A stretch of DNA of 39,078 nucleotides. It comes from Bradyrhizobium sp. URHD0069 (GTDB lineage Bacteria; Pseudomonadota; Alphaproteobacteria; Rhizobiales; Xanthobacteraceae). A program made the translations under genes and the position numbers. Position 1 is the first letter of the stretch. Every line of letters starts with the position of its first letter. Shown in pieces: positions 1 through 8,167 of this stretch. The stretch is from contig NZ_JNIJ01000050.1 of the NCBI RefSeq assembly GCF_000701345.1, forward strand, positions 1-39,078, in the 5' to 3' direction. The notes beneath the pieces are model-generated. The model saw only the letters and a list, made by a program, of their open reading frames with translations. It was not told where the DNA came from and ran no database searches.

Positions 1-330
1 CTGATCAAGCAATCGCAGCGATTGCCCAGCGAGCTTTACCGGTCGCTGACCTGGGACAGAGGCAAAGAGCTTGCCGACCATCAGCGCCTGACATTGGCCA
101 CCGAGGTTGATGTCTATTTTTGTGACCCTCGGTCTCCCTGGCAGCGCGGCTCAAACGAAAACACCAACAGATTGCTGCGCCAGTATCTTCCGCGCGGCAC
201 CGATCTGTCCTTGCACAGCCAGGCCAAGCTCAGTGCCATCGCAAGGCAGCTCAATGAAAGGCCGAGAAAGACCTTGCTCTATCAGACGCCGGCTGAGAAG
301 TTCGCAGAATGTGTTGCAGCGATCGGTTGA
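1..330 (+). CDS. IS30-family transposase, C-terminal part (runs off left edge)
   Basis: The reading frame is open from base 1 and ends at the TGA at 328-330, giving about 109 residues. It shows the C-terminal half of the IS30 DDE catalytic domain: SLTWDRGKELADH (with a catalytic Asp), VYFCDPRSPWQRGSNENTN (second Asp and the catalytic Glu region) and RQLNERPRKTL near the end. These blocks are characteristic of IS30 transposases, which move their element through a circular intermediate. The visible part is intact. A second IS30 transposase begins at 39027 in the same orientation, so the window is bracketed by IS30 sequence. Whether the left copy is full length cannot be seen. Confidence 0.9.
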   Translation: MIKQSQRLPSELYRSLTWDRGKELADHQRLTLATEVDVYFCDPRSPWQRGSNENTNRLLRQYLPRGTDLSLHSQAKLSAIARQLNERPRKTLLYQTPAEKFAECVAAIG

Positions 331-574
331 ACTCGCCACCGAGGTATTTGACTGATTTTGCCGCATTCGCGCGCGAGCAAGCGACCATGAGAACTGTGGT
401 CGTCATCTTCAAGCGTTGATCACCATCGCCGGCGAAATCTATTCGGACGCCGCGCTGACGAGTGGAAAGGCCTCTCATACTGCCGCCCTTGATCCTGCGA
501 CAGCCGCTATTGCGCATGGGCTCAAACACGGGTAAGTGGCCCGCGAAAGCCGCCCAAGCGACTTAGCCAGCAAA

Positions 575-1219
575 TCAGGTGGGCTTTTTGATCTTTGGAC
601 GCACGCCATCGGTTGACGGGAGACCAAGGGCCTCGCGAAGATAAGATAGCGAACCGCTGCCGAAATCTGGAAGGCTAAGCAGCGCAGCATCGGAAACTTC
701 ACGCACGTCGCCAATCGACTTCATGCCCGCGGCATGGAGTGCCTTCCGCATCCTGGTAGCAAATCGGACGTTGCCGACGGGGGTGTCGTCTGGAAGCTCT
801 GGGGCCGGATAAAGCATCGGCCCCGCCGCTGCCTCCCGCCTGAGGCGTTCTTCCCGCAGCCGCTCCCGATTTTCATGAAATGCCTTCTGAGCGCTTTCAT
901 GCTCCGCGATCGCTTCTTCTGCCTCGCGGCTTCTGAGAGTTTTCCGCTCAGCAGCCGAGAGGCCGGGATCGGTGCTTTTCTCGTCGCCGCTCATTTTCCC
1001 TTCGCCTCCCGCACTTCGCTCCAGCCCGCGCGTAATCGATAGGTAACGCAGCAGCCAATCTTTGACGATTTGGTAGCGGTCAGCGCTGTCGCTAGAGAAT
1101 TTGTATTTGTCTTTTATCTGCATCGCGAAGGCTGCGGCTTGTTCGTCCGTTTGTCTCAGCTCCTTCGGAAGCGAACGCCATTCCCGAATAATCTCGTGCC
1201 TGGCATTCACCTGGTTCAT
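575..1219 (-). CDS. Hypothetical protein with RNA polymerase alpha-CTD-like helix-hairpin-helix domain
   Basis: 214 residues, ATG start with a weak GAAGG upstream. Three parts are visible. Residues 1-65 hold a small domain beginning NARHEIIREWRSLPKE, which I recall from short Bradyrhizobium hypothetical proteins. Residues 75-130 are a charged, Glu/Arg-rich probable coiled coil. The C-terminal ~65 residues (FATRMRKALHAAGMKSIGDV and LLSLPDFGSGSLSYLREALG) resemble the helix-hairpin-helix C-terminal domain of the RNA polymerase alpha subunit, which contacts DNA and activators. The gene sits in IS debris with no functional partner nearby. A role in DNA binding or transcription is inference from the C-terminal resemblance only. 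Confidence 0.6.
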   Translation of the reverse strand: MNQVNARHEIIREWRSLPKELRQTDEQAAAFAMQIKDKYKFSSDSADRYQIVKDWLLRYLSITRGLERSAGGEGKMSGDEKSTDPGLSAAERKTLRSREAEEAIAEHESAQKAFHENRERLREERLRREAAAGPMLYPAPELPDDTPVGNVRFATRMRKALHAAGMKSIGDVREVSDAALLSLPDFGSGSLSYLREALGLPSTDGVRPKIKKPT

Positions 1220-1262
1220 TTGGTGCCTTCACCTTCAGCCCCGGTTCGACAAGTCGGCGCCC

Positions 1263-1505
1263 CTATTCCGAAACATGAGCGATCTTGTGCTTTAAATGAT
1301 GCGTCTCGTGATCGCGGCGGAGTTGGCTTAGCGAAGTCTCATTGAGCTGAAGCATTACCTCACTCAGTTGCGCGGTTTCCGGATACCCGGCGGCAAAACC
1401 CTGTCCGTAAATTTTGCGCAGTGTGCGGAGAAGGGTGTTTCCGTGTTTGGCGCTGATTTCGCCATCCTTGTTGCGGTGGCGGTTGTCGAGACCTGCCTTG
1501 CTCAT
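1263..1505 (-). CDS. Small conserved hypothetical protein
   Basis: 80 residues from the ATG at 1505, preceded by GGAGAG at good spacing; an in-frame ATG further upstream at 1565 lacks support. The sequence starts MSKAGLDNRHRNKDGEISAK and continues with HGNTLLRTLRKIYGQGFA, then a His/Glu-rich tail (RRDHETHHLKHK). I recall near-identical openings in small Bradyrhizobium proteins of unknown function. It is basic, lacks a signal peptide and membrane segments, and is probably cytoplasmic. No function can be assigned. It lies between mobile-element remnants. Confidence 0.6.
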   Translation of the reverse strand: MSKAGLDNRHRNKDGEISAKHGNTLLRTLRKIYGQGFAAGYPETAQLSEVMLQLNETSLSQLRRDHETHHLKHKIAHVSE

Positions 1506-1737
1506 GCTGCTCTCCATTGTGCCCCACACAGCCGAGAGCATCCTCCCGCCGGGACCGAATGGCAACTAAACTACGCCGTGAGGCGGGCTCCGGTTTTCCA
1601 CCGGTTCCGCGGTTCCGGCTTCGGCGCGGGCCACGATCTTTTCGGCCCGTCCGGAAGCGATCGCTGCAGCGCCTGGCCTCACCAAGTGATCAGGACCACG
1701 CCGTCAACGACGCAAGCCCTCTGCACCAGCCTCACCT

Positions 1738-1983
1738 TGGCAGAACGGCTTTGCCGAACGGCTGATCGGATCGATCCGGCGCGAGTGTTTGGATCACGTC
1801 ATTGTTTGGGGCGAGGCGCATCTCCGCCGGATTTTGAAATCTTGCGCTCATTACTACAACGGCGTCACAACTCATCGATCCCTTAACAAGGATGCGCCGG
1901 TCTCTCGCTCGGTACAGCGCGCCGGTGTCATCAGTTCAACCGCCATCTTGGGCGGACTTCATCGTCACTACGTCCAAGTTTAG
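1738..1983 (+). pseudogene. DDE (integrase-core) transposase, C-terminal remnant
   Basis: In one frame the segment encodes WQNGFAERLIGSIRRECLDH, including the catalytic Glu of an rve-type DDE transposase, then HYYNGVTTHRSLNKDAPVSR, and it ends at the TAG at 1981-1983. There is no start. Upstream sequence to about 1680 looks like the same gene after frameshifts, but the protein cannot be followed. From memory of this rhizobial transposase family, the fragment corresponds to the last quarter of a protein whose N-terminal half is represented by the broken gene at 19685-20205 on the same strand. Confidence 0.8.
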
Positions 1984-2003
1984 GTTTTCGGTACACACAG
2001 TCG

Positions 2004-3239
2004 CTACGCGCTCATCTGCGCGAGTGCCCGGTCCTCGCGCGGCAGGCCGAGCCGCTCCCAGACATCGATCAGCGCCTTTGCGAGCGCGTCGGTCATGCCG
2101 TCGTCGTGATAGGGCGAAGGCGTGATGCGCAGCCGCTCCATGCCGCGCGGCACGGTCGGGTAGTTGATCGGCTGGATGTAGATTCCATGTTCGGTGAGCA
2201 GGAGGTCGCTTGCCGTCTTGCAGTTCTCCGGATCGCCGACGAGGACCGGTATGATGTGCGTCTCGCTCGGCATGACCGGGAGCCCGGCCGTCTTAAGCAC
2301 TGCCTTCGTGCGCGCCGCCCGGTTCTGATGCTGCTCGCGCTCCCAGTTGGAGCTCTTGAGGTGGCGGATCGCCGCGGTTGCAGCGGCACAGATCGCCGGC
2401 GGAAGGGCTGTAGTGAAAATGAAGCCGGGCGCGTATGATCGCACCGCATCGATCAGCGCGGCGTTTCCCGCAATGTATCCTCCAAGGCAGCCGAACGCCT
2501 TGGCAAGCGTACCTTCGATGACATCGATGCGGTGCGCTGCGCCCTCGCGTTCTGTGATGCCGCCGCCGCGCGGGCCATACAGGCCGACCGCATGCACCTC
2601 GTCGCAATAGGTCATCGCCTCGTAACGCTGGGCAAGATCGCAAATGCCGTTAATGGGGGCGACGTCACCATCCATGGAATAGAGGCTCTCGAACACGATC
2701 AGCTTCGGCCGTTGGGGCTCGGCCCGTTTGAGCAGCTCTTCGAGGTGGCCGAGATCGTTGTGGCGCCAGATATGCTTCTCCGTCCCGGACTGGCGCACGC
2801 CCTCGATCATCGAGTTGTGGTTGAGCGCGTCGGACAGAATCACGCAGCCGGACATTAGCCGGGCAATCGTTGCAATGCCGGTCTGGTTCGAGACGTAGCC
2901 GGAAGTAAACACGAGCGCCGCCTCCTTGCCGTGCAGGTCGGCCAACTCGCGCTCAAGCTCGACCAGCGGATGACTGGTGCCGGCGATGTTACGTGTGCCG
3001 CCCGCGCCGGTGCCCATGCGGATCGCGGTTTCGACCATGGCGCCGATCACCTTCGGGTGCTGCCCCATGGCGAGGTAGTCGTTGGAGCACCAAATCACGA
3101 CGCTGCGCGGGCCCGCAGGCGAGTGCCAGATGGCGCAGGGATAGCGCCCGGCGATGCGCTCAAGATCGGCAAAGACGCGGTAGCGCCGTTCGTTCCGTAA
3201 CCGCGCGAGGGCGTGAAGGAAATAGCGATCGTAGTTCAT
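2004..3239 (-). CDS. hemA: 5-aminolevulinate synthase (Shemin pathway)
   Basis: 411 residues, a normal length for the family. The ATG at 3239 follows a GGAGAGG ribosome-binding site. The enzyme condenses glycine and succinyl-CoA to 5-aminolevulinate, the first step of haem synthesis in alphaproteobacteria, in the cytoplasm and with pyridoxal phosphate (PLP). Visible signatures are the substrate loop GTGAGGTRNIAGTSHPLVE (residues 76-94), YCDEVHAVGLYGPRGGG with the cofactor Asp near 213, and EGTLAKAFGCLGGY with the probable PLP lysine near 247. It lies 63 bases downstream of the Sco gene on the same strand, probably in one transcript, and divergent from the cbb3 cluster. This suggests dedicated haem supply to the oxidase. 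It may be a paralogue of a second hemA elsewhere in the genome. Confidence 0.95.
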   Translation of the reverse strand: MNYDRYFLHALARLRNERRYRVFADLERIAGRYPCAIWHSPAGPRSVVIWCSNDYLAMGQHPKVIGAMVETAIRMGTGAGGTRNIAGTSHPLVELERELADLHGKEAALVFTSGYVSNQTGIATIARLMSGCVILSDALNHNSMIEGVRQSGTEKHIWRHNDLGHLEELLKRAEPQRPKLIVFESLYSMDGDVAPINGICDLAQRYEAMTYCDEVHAVGLYGPRGGGITEREGAAHRIDVIEGTLAKAFGCLGGYIAGNAALIDAVRSYAPGFIFTTALPPAICAAATAAIRHLKSSNWEREQHQNRAARTKAVLKTAGLPVMPSETHIIPVLVGDPENCKTASDLLLTEHGIYIQPINYPTVPRGMERLRITPSPYHDDGMTDALAKALIDVWERLGLPREDRALAQMSA

Positions 3240-3302
3240 GACAGCCTCTCCAGCTCCGACGGTCTCAAGCGCCTGTGGAATTCCCTTGGTCAGGACGCGC
3301 TC

Positions 3303-3941
3303 TCATGGCGTTGATCGTCCCCGATGACTTGCATTCTCGCGAGCCTTTGCCATGGCGCCGCGCACCACCTCGGCGATGCGCTCGCCTGGCGTATCGGCGT
3401 CAAGACCGCGAACGAATTTGCCTTCAGGGTCCATCAGGTAGAGATAGGTGCTGTGGTCGATGACGTCGTTTTCAGCGTCCGGCCCGCTCTTATGAGGTGC
3501 GTAGTAGACCCCATACTCCTGGGCAACGGCAGCGATCTGCTGCGGCGTGCCCGCGAGTCCGACGATCCTCGGATCAAATGACTGAGTGTAGTTCCCCATG
3601 ACGGTCGGAGTGTCGCGCCGCGGATCGACCGTAATGAACAGCGGTTGGAGCTTGTCGGCGTCGGGGCCGAGCTTCTCGAGCGCGGCGGCAATCTCAAGGA
3701 GCGCCGTCGGGCAGGTATCGGGACAAGAGGTGTAGCCGAAAAACACCAGCAGCCATTTGCCACGGTAGGTCTGCTCGGTAACCGTCGTGCCGTCAGGTGA
3801 GGTGAGTGTGAAAGGGCCGCCGATCGTCACCGGCGAGTTGGCCGCACGCACGAGCGGTTGGCTCAACACCGACGCGGTCGCGACAGCAATGGCGAAAGGG
3901 ATTGCCCGTCCGAGACCCGAAAATATGGGACGGCGACGCAT
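3303..3941 (-). CDS. SCO1/SenC-family copper chaperone
   Basis: 212 residues from the ATG at 3941, chosen because a GGGAGG lies 7 bases upstream; a TTG one codon earlier is less likely. The N-terminus is a signal sequence or membrane anchor (about residues 10-34). The thioredoxin-fold domain carries the copper motif CPDTCP and the distal His in VIDHSTYLYL, with the usual DPRRDTP block between. Sco proteins deliver copper to, or keep reduced, the copper sites of haem-copper oxidases in the periplasm. The genes around it (cbb3 subunits, copper ATPase) fit that job. It is upstream of hemA on the same strand and divergent from the cupredoxin-like gene at 4148. Confidence 0.92.
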   Translation of the reverse strand: MRRRPIFSGLGRAIPFAIAVATASVLSQPLVRAANSPVTIGGPFTLTSPDGTTVTEQTYRGKWLLVFFGYTSCPDTCPTALLEIAAALEKLGPDADKLQPLFITVDPRRDTPTVMGNYTQSFDPRIVGLAGTPQQIAAVAQEYGVYYAPHKSGPDAENDVIDHSTYLYLMDPEGKFVRGLDADTPGERIAEVVRGAMAKARENASHRGRSTP

Positions 3942-4147
3942 CAAATGCCTCCCCCCGGCGGCGGTGCTTATCCGCCACCAACCTCCCTCTCGTTTCAGCA
4001 GGTATTTCTTAGACGATTTTTGCCCTCAAGGTTCATAAGCTTTGCTTAAGGTTTCGCAAAGGAGTTCTGATTTTGCTAGTCCCTGCAAATGGCGGTTAGC
4101 TCTCGACCAATTTTCCTGCGGACATCAAAAATCAAGAGAGTGCTGTG

Positions 4148-4873
4148 ATGACTGGCTTAGCCATCAAGTGGCTGATCGGGGTGTCGTCGATGGTCGCGGC
4201 GGTGGCGACGCCGCTCCCGGCGCCAGCCTACGAAGCGGGCCCGGTCGCGGGCGGCGGATCGATCACTGGGAAGGTCGTGTTCAACGGAACCCCCGGCACC
4301 CGCAAGGTCATTCCGACCAAGGACATCGAGGTGTGCGGCGGTCCCTACGAGGAGACGCTCATTCAGGTCGGGCCGGACAAGAGCGTACAGAACGCCGTCG
4401 TGTATTTGGCCGATATCGCGAAAGGAAAAGCTTGGCCGGCGGAAGCCAAGAAGCCGGAAATCAACAACAACAAGTGCAAATTCGAACCCAGCATTCAGGT
4501 GATACGCGTGGGCGGGCTGGATGTCGTCAACAGCGATCCGATGCTCCACAACACGCACGGCTATTACGGCAAGCGCACCGTGTTCAACCTCGCTCTCCCC
4601 AACCAGGGTCAGCGAATTCCCGTCGAGTTGCCGCGGCCGGGCGAGGTGCGCATCGATTGTGACGCACATGGATGGATGGAAGCGTTTGTCTATGTCGCCG
4701 ACAATCCCTACTACGCCATCACAGGCGTCGACGGTAAATTCACCATCCCGGACGTTCCGGCCGGAACCTACAAGCTGGTGGCGTACCAACCCTTCACCGG
4801 CCCGAACGAGCAGACGGTGACCGTTGCTGCCGGCAAGCCGAGCGATCTGACGATTGAGCTGAAGAAGAAGTGA
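4148..4873 (+). CDS. Exported cupredoxin-like protein with carboxypeptidase-regulatory-like domain
   Basis: 241 residues from the ATG at 4148; a GTG immediately before it is an alternative. A signal peptide ends near residue 28 (PLPAPAYEAG). The body has a beta-rich domain with MLHNTHGYYG and, about 45 residues on, CDAHGWMEAF. The spacing of a distal His, then Cys-x2-His-x2-Met, resembles the ligand set of type 1 copper proteins. The C-terminus (GVDGKFTIPDVPAGTYKLV) is a typical carboxypeptidase-regulatory-like beta sandwich. Proteins of this layout are often labelled methylamine-utilisation or plastocyanin-like, but substrate and partner are unknown. As first gene of the run leading to ccoN, it may carry electrons or copper in the periplasm. 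Confidence 0.75.
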   Translation: MTGLAIKWLIGVSSMVAAVATPLPAPAYEAGPVAGGGSITGKVVFNGTPGTRKVIPTKDIEVCGGPYEETLIQVGPDKSVQNAVVYLADIAKGKAWPAEAKKPEINNNKCKFEPSIQVIRVGGLDVVNSDPMLHNTHGYYGKRTVFNLALPNQGQRIPVELPRPGEVRIDCDAHGWMEAFVYVADNPYYAITGVDGKFTIPDVPAGTYKLVAYQPFTGPNEQTVTVAAGKPSDLTIELKKK

Positions 4874-5011
4874 CGGGCTTCCGAGGACCCAGTTGAAGGA
4901 GAGCAAGCCCGGAAGGTGAAAGGAAGATTCGGCGACACAGAGAACAGCGGAGTCGTATCGCCTGAAGGCGAACGACGCCGCATAACGATTTATCCCTAGG
5001 AGGAACCCCCC

Positions 5012-6142
5012 ATGTCTGAACTCGACAAAGTTCGACGTGAGATGGCTGCGGTACTCCAACAGCCCGGAGTGCGTCCTGACCCCTCGCTGCGGATTACCCG
5101 GCGCACCTTTGTTCACAAATCATGTCTGGTCGGGGCAGCGACCGTGGCCGAAACCTTCGCCTGGTGGCCGCTGATCAACACTCTCGACATCGCCCATGCG
5201 GCCGAGGCGCCATTCAAATTCGCCTGGATTTCCGACACCCATCTCTATCCGAGATCCCTCAATACGCGCTTCGTCGAGAAGACGATGCGTGCCGCCAAGG
5301 AGGTGCAGGCCATGAGTCCGCCGGCCGACTTCCTGATCTTCGGCGGCGATCTGGCCCAGCTTGGCAAGGTCGAGGAACTCGAGCTCGGTGTGGAGATCCT
5401 GAAAGAAGTTAACATCCGCAAGGTCTACATTCCAGGCGAGCACGATTGGTACCTCGACATGGGCAAGAAATGGGGCGAACTTTTTGGTCAACCTCACTGG
5501 ACCTTCGACCACAAGGGCGTGCGCTTTGTCGGGCTCGACACCGTCAGTCGCGGCCCAGACTATTGGACGGCGAAGAAGATGAGTCCCGAAGAGCGCATGG
5601 GTCACATGGCCACGCTCGACGGCACCGTCGCTGGCCCGTGGGCGGGTGTCGGCCGCGATCAGCTCGACTGGTTGCAGAAGACGCTTGCCAACTGGGATCG
5701 GAACCGGCCGGTCATCATCTTCAGCCACAATCCGCTCTACGAGTACTATCCGCCGTGGAATTTCTGGGTGCGCGACTGGCGCGAAGTGAACGAGGTGCTC
5801 AAGCCTTACACCAAGGTCACCAACATCCACGGTCATGTGCATCAGGTGCTCTACAACGAAATCGGCACCATGCGCTCGATCGGAATGCTGGCGACTTCGT
5901 GGCCTTGGCCATACGCGCCGGAGGGGGTGCCGAAGCTGACGAAGCCGATGATCCGTGTCGACCCCGGAGATCACTTTGACGGGGTCGGTTGGGAGAAGAT
6001 CGACGTCAGCGCCCAGGACAAAGTCGACGTCGAATACGTAATGTGGCGCAAGCAGGTGTTAGCGCAGTCCCCGGACGATTATGCGAAGAGCATTCCCGAG
6101 GTTTTGCGGCCTCGGGTCGCTGACAATATGTGGCCCTACTAG
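5012..6142 (+). CDS. TAT-exported calcineurin-like metallophosphoesterase
   Basis: 376 residues, ATG preceded by a strong AGGAGG. A twin-arginine signal (ITRRTFVHKS, residues 29-38) is followed by a hydrophobic stretch and HAAEA, so the protein is probably exported folded with its metals. The dinuclear-metal motifs of the calcineurin-like phosphoesterase fold appear in order: WISDTHLY, GGDLAQ, GEHDWY, SHNPLYEY and NIHGHVHQ. Substrate is not evident. The family includes phosphatases, phosphodiesterases and nucleotidases, and members near copper or respiratory genes are seen but uncharacterised. It lies between the cupredoxin-like gene and a cytochrome c gene, with an 11-base gap to the latter, so the three probably form a transcript. 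Confidence 0.85.
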   Translation: MSELDKVRREMAAVLQQPGVRPDPSLRITRRTFVHKSCLVGAATVAETFAWWPLINTLDIAHAAEAPFKFAWISDTHLYPRSLNTRFVEKTMRAAKEVQAMSPPADFLIFGGDLAQLGKVEELELGVEILKEVNIRKVYIPGEHDWYLDMGKKWGELFGQPHWTFDHKGVRFVGLDTVSRGPDYWTAKKMSPEERMGHMATLDGTVAGPWAGVGRDQLDWLQKTLANWDRNRPVIIFSHNPLYEYYPPWNFWVRDWREVNEVLKPYTKVTNIHGHVHQVLYNEIGTMRSIGMLATSWPWPYAPEGVPKLTKPMIRVDPGDHFDGVGWEKIDVSAQDKVDVEYVMWRKQVLAQSPDDYAKSIPEVLRPRVADNMWPY

Positions 6143-6153
6143 GAGGAATGGTC

Positions 6154-6603
6154 ATGACCGTAACATGCCGTTTCATCCTGTTCCGCGTTGCTCCTGCGGC
6201 GGCGCTTGCTGTTCTGGTCGGCCCTGCGGGCGCGCACAAGGATCCGGTGACGCCGCAGCAATTGAGCACCTACCAGCAAGTGTTCATGGAGCAGGTCCGC
6301 AAGGGCGATCTGCTGTTCCATGGCGACGCCGCAACCGAGAAGGAGATGGCTGTCGTGTTGTCCAATACCGGAATGGCCTGTGCCATGTGCCATCCCATGA
6401 CGGCCGATACCCACCCCGCTACGTTCCCGAAGTACCAAGTGCAGATGGCCAAGTTCGCGACGCTGCGCGACATGATCAATTGGTGCATCGAGAAGCCCAA
6501 CCAGGGAGAAAAGATCGCCGATGACTCGGAGGCGATGAAGGCCCTGGAAGCGTACATCTACTGGTCGCAGAGCGGCACGGTGTTGAATCCAGGCAAGTTC
6601 TGA
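6154..6603 (+). CDS. Exported monohaem cytochrome c, SoxA/TsdA-like C-terminus
   Basis: 149 residues from the ATG at 6154, which has AGGAGG at 6141-6146; the ATG at 6148 is too close to it. A signal peptide ends at GPAGA (about residue 27). One haem c site is present, CAMCH (Cys76, Cys79, His80). The C-terminal block LRDMINWCIEKPNQGEKI with Cys111, then ALEAYIYWSQSG, resembles the end of SoxA and thiosulfate-dehydrogenase-type cytochromes, in which a Cys can be the distal haem ligand. Thiosulfate chemistry is only inference. It sits just ahead of ccoN and could be an electron donor to the oxidase. Confidence 0.82.
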   Translation: MTVTCRFILFRVAPAAALAVLVGPAGAHKDPVTPQQLSTYQQVFMEQVRKGDLLFHGDAATEKEMAVVLSNTGMACAMCHPMTADTHPATFPKYQVQMAKFATLRDMINWCIEKPNQGEKIADDSEAMKALEAYIYWSQSGTVLNPGKF

Positions 6604-6715
6604 CTTCGATGCTGCGAAGCCAACGCTTCTAGCGCGGGTCATTGCTGTCGAAGCTGCGTCTATCCGAGAACAAAGGAGAGAAACGCATTAACAGACAAGC
6701 AAGGGGCAATGCTCC

Positions 6716-8167
6716 ATGGCGGAAGTGTTTCCTGCAGAGAGATTGCGCGGCAGGTTCAGCGGCATCAACTTGGATGATCTGGTCGATTGGCGCGTGGTCC
6801 GAACCTGGCTTTATTGGGGCATGTTCTGGCTCCTCGTCACGCCATCGGTCGGCGTGGCGATCTCGGGTCTCTTCAATTATCCGGATTACCTTGGGACCAA
6901 TAATCTAGGGCTGACCTTCGGCCGGCTGCGGCCGGTTCATGTCAATGGCGTCATCTTCGGTGCCTTTTCCGCCCTCTTCATCGGCGAATGTCACTATCTG
7001 GTCCCGCGCCTCTGCGGCGTGCGGGTTCCATGGGCCCAATGGGGGGTACCGCTGGCATGGCTGTATAACATCAGCTTGGCGGCGGGGCTGATCTCGCTGC
7101 CTTTTGCGCAGAACCATGGTCTGGAGGCGGGCGAGCTGCCGCTCTTCGCCGAGATTCCCATCTTCATCGTCATCGCGGCGACGACGGCGCAGTTCCTTCT
7201 CACTATCGCGCAACGCCTCGAGGCGCCGCTCTATGTGGCGCTCTGGTATCTGATTGGAGCCTTCGTATGGACGACGATGAATCTCCTGCTGGGCAGCTTT
7301 ATCCTCCCCTACACGATTTCAGGCATTAACAGCGCTGCGTTCCACGGTCTCTATATCCACTACATCGTCGGACTATGGCTCACGCCCGCGGGCTACGTGC
7401 TCATCTACTATTTCCTACCGGTCAGCGTGCGCAATCCGCTCTACGCACACCAGCTGTCCCTGGTGGGCTTCTGGTCGCTCGCGCTGTTCTATCCCTTCGT
7501 TGGCATCCACCATTATCTGTATAGCCCGATCGCCGATTGGACCGAGACTCTTGCGATCATCACCTCCATGTTGCTGATCATTCCCGTGTGGACGGTGCTG
7601 GTGAACTTCTTCGGCACCGTGAAGGGGCGTTGGGATAGTTTCGGGAAGAATCTCCCCGCGAAGTTCCTGATCACGGGCTCGCTGATGTACCTGGTCGGTT
7701 GCTTCCAAGGCTCGACTGAGGCGTTGCGGTCGATCCAACAGCCCACCCATTTCACCGACTTTGTCATCTCACACTCGCACCTCACCGTTTTCGGCACGTT
7801 CGTGGTCTGGGCGATGGGCGGTCTGATTTACGTGTGGCCGCGCGCGTTCAAACGCGAGCTTTGGTCATGGACGCTTGGCAACTGGTCGTTCTGGCTGATC
7901 ACCGTCGGAATTTCCACCATGGGTCTGGTGCTAACTGCTGGCGGTCTGCAGCAAGGCTTCGAATGGATGAATGGCACCGAGTGGGTCGACACGATGACCC
8001 GGATGAAGGCCTATTGGCTGGTGCGCACCCTCAGCGGCATCACCATGGACATCGGGATGTCCCTGCTGGTCTTCAATCTCATGATGACCGCGCTCAGCCG
8101 GCCGGCCGAGGAGCCTATTCCAGCGCGCGGTGCGGCCCCGATTCCCGCCGGAGGGCCGGCCGAATGA
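6716..8167 (+). CDS. ccoN: cbb3-type cytochrome c oxidase subunit I
   Basis: 483 residues with about 12 transmembrane helices. The subunit reduces O2 at a haem b3/CuB centre in the inner membrane. Haem and copper ligands typical of CcoN are visible: RPVHVNG (His75, low-spin haem b), LYIHYIVGLWLT (His215, CuB), the paired His265-His266 in GIHHYLYSP, and HSHLTVFG (His353 and His355) for the two b haems. YYFLPV after His215 is in the place of the cross-linking Tyr of cbb3 enzymes. Its stop overlaps the start of the next gene by ATGA, so the two are translationally coupled. No convincing FNR/FixK box was found upstream. Confidence 0.93.
   Translation: MAEVFPAERLRGRFSGINLDDLVDWRVVRTWLYWGMFWLLVTPSVGVAISGLFNYPDYLGTNNLGLTFGRLRPVHVNGVIFGAFSALFIGECHYLVPRLCGVRVPWAQWGVPLAWLYNISLAAGLISLPFAQNHGLEAGELPLFAEIPIFIVIAATTAQFLLTIAQRLEAPLYVALWYLIGAFVWTTMNLLLGSFILPYTISGINSAAFHGLYIHYIVGLWLTPAGYVLIYYFLPVSVRNPLYAHQLSLVGFWSLALFYPFVGIHHYLYSPIADWTETLAIITSMLLIIPVWTVLVNFFGTVKGRWDSFGKNLPAKFLITGSLMYLVGCFQGSTEALRSIQQPTHFTDFVISHSHLTVFGTFVVWAMGGLIYVWPRAFKRELWSWTLGNWSFWLITVGISTMGLVLTAGGLQQGFEWMNGTEWVDTMTRMKAYWLVRTLSGITMDIGMSLLVFNLMMTALSRPAEEPIPARGAAPIPAGGPAE

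Noticed and set aside
1368..1886. 172-codon frame on the plus strand
   Set aside because: It overlaps the small minus-strand gene and the transposase remnant in another frame, and shows no domain.
3942..4147. FNR/FixK-type box (TTGAT-N4-ATCAA) expected upstream of cbb3 genes
   Set aside because: Only a one-sided ATCAAAAATCAA tract at about 4124-4135 was found, with no palindromic partner; the region before ccoN (6604-6715) also lacks a convincing box.
4157..5116. 319-codon open frame on the minus strand
   Set aside because: Antisense to the cupredoxin-like gene and crossing into the next; no family resemblance.
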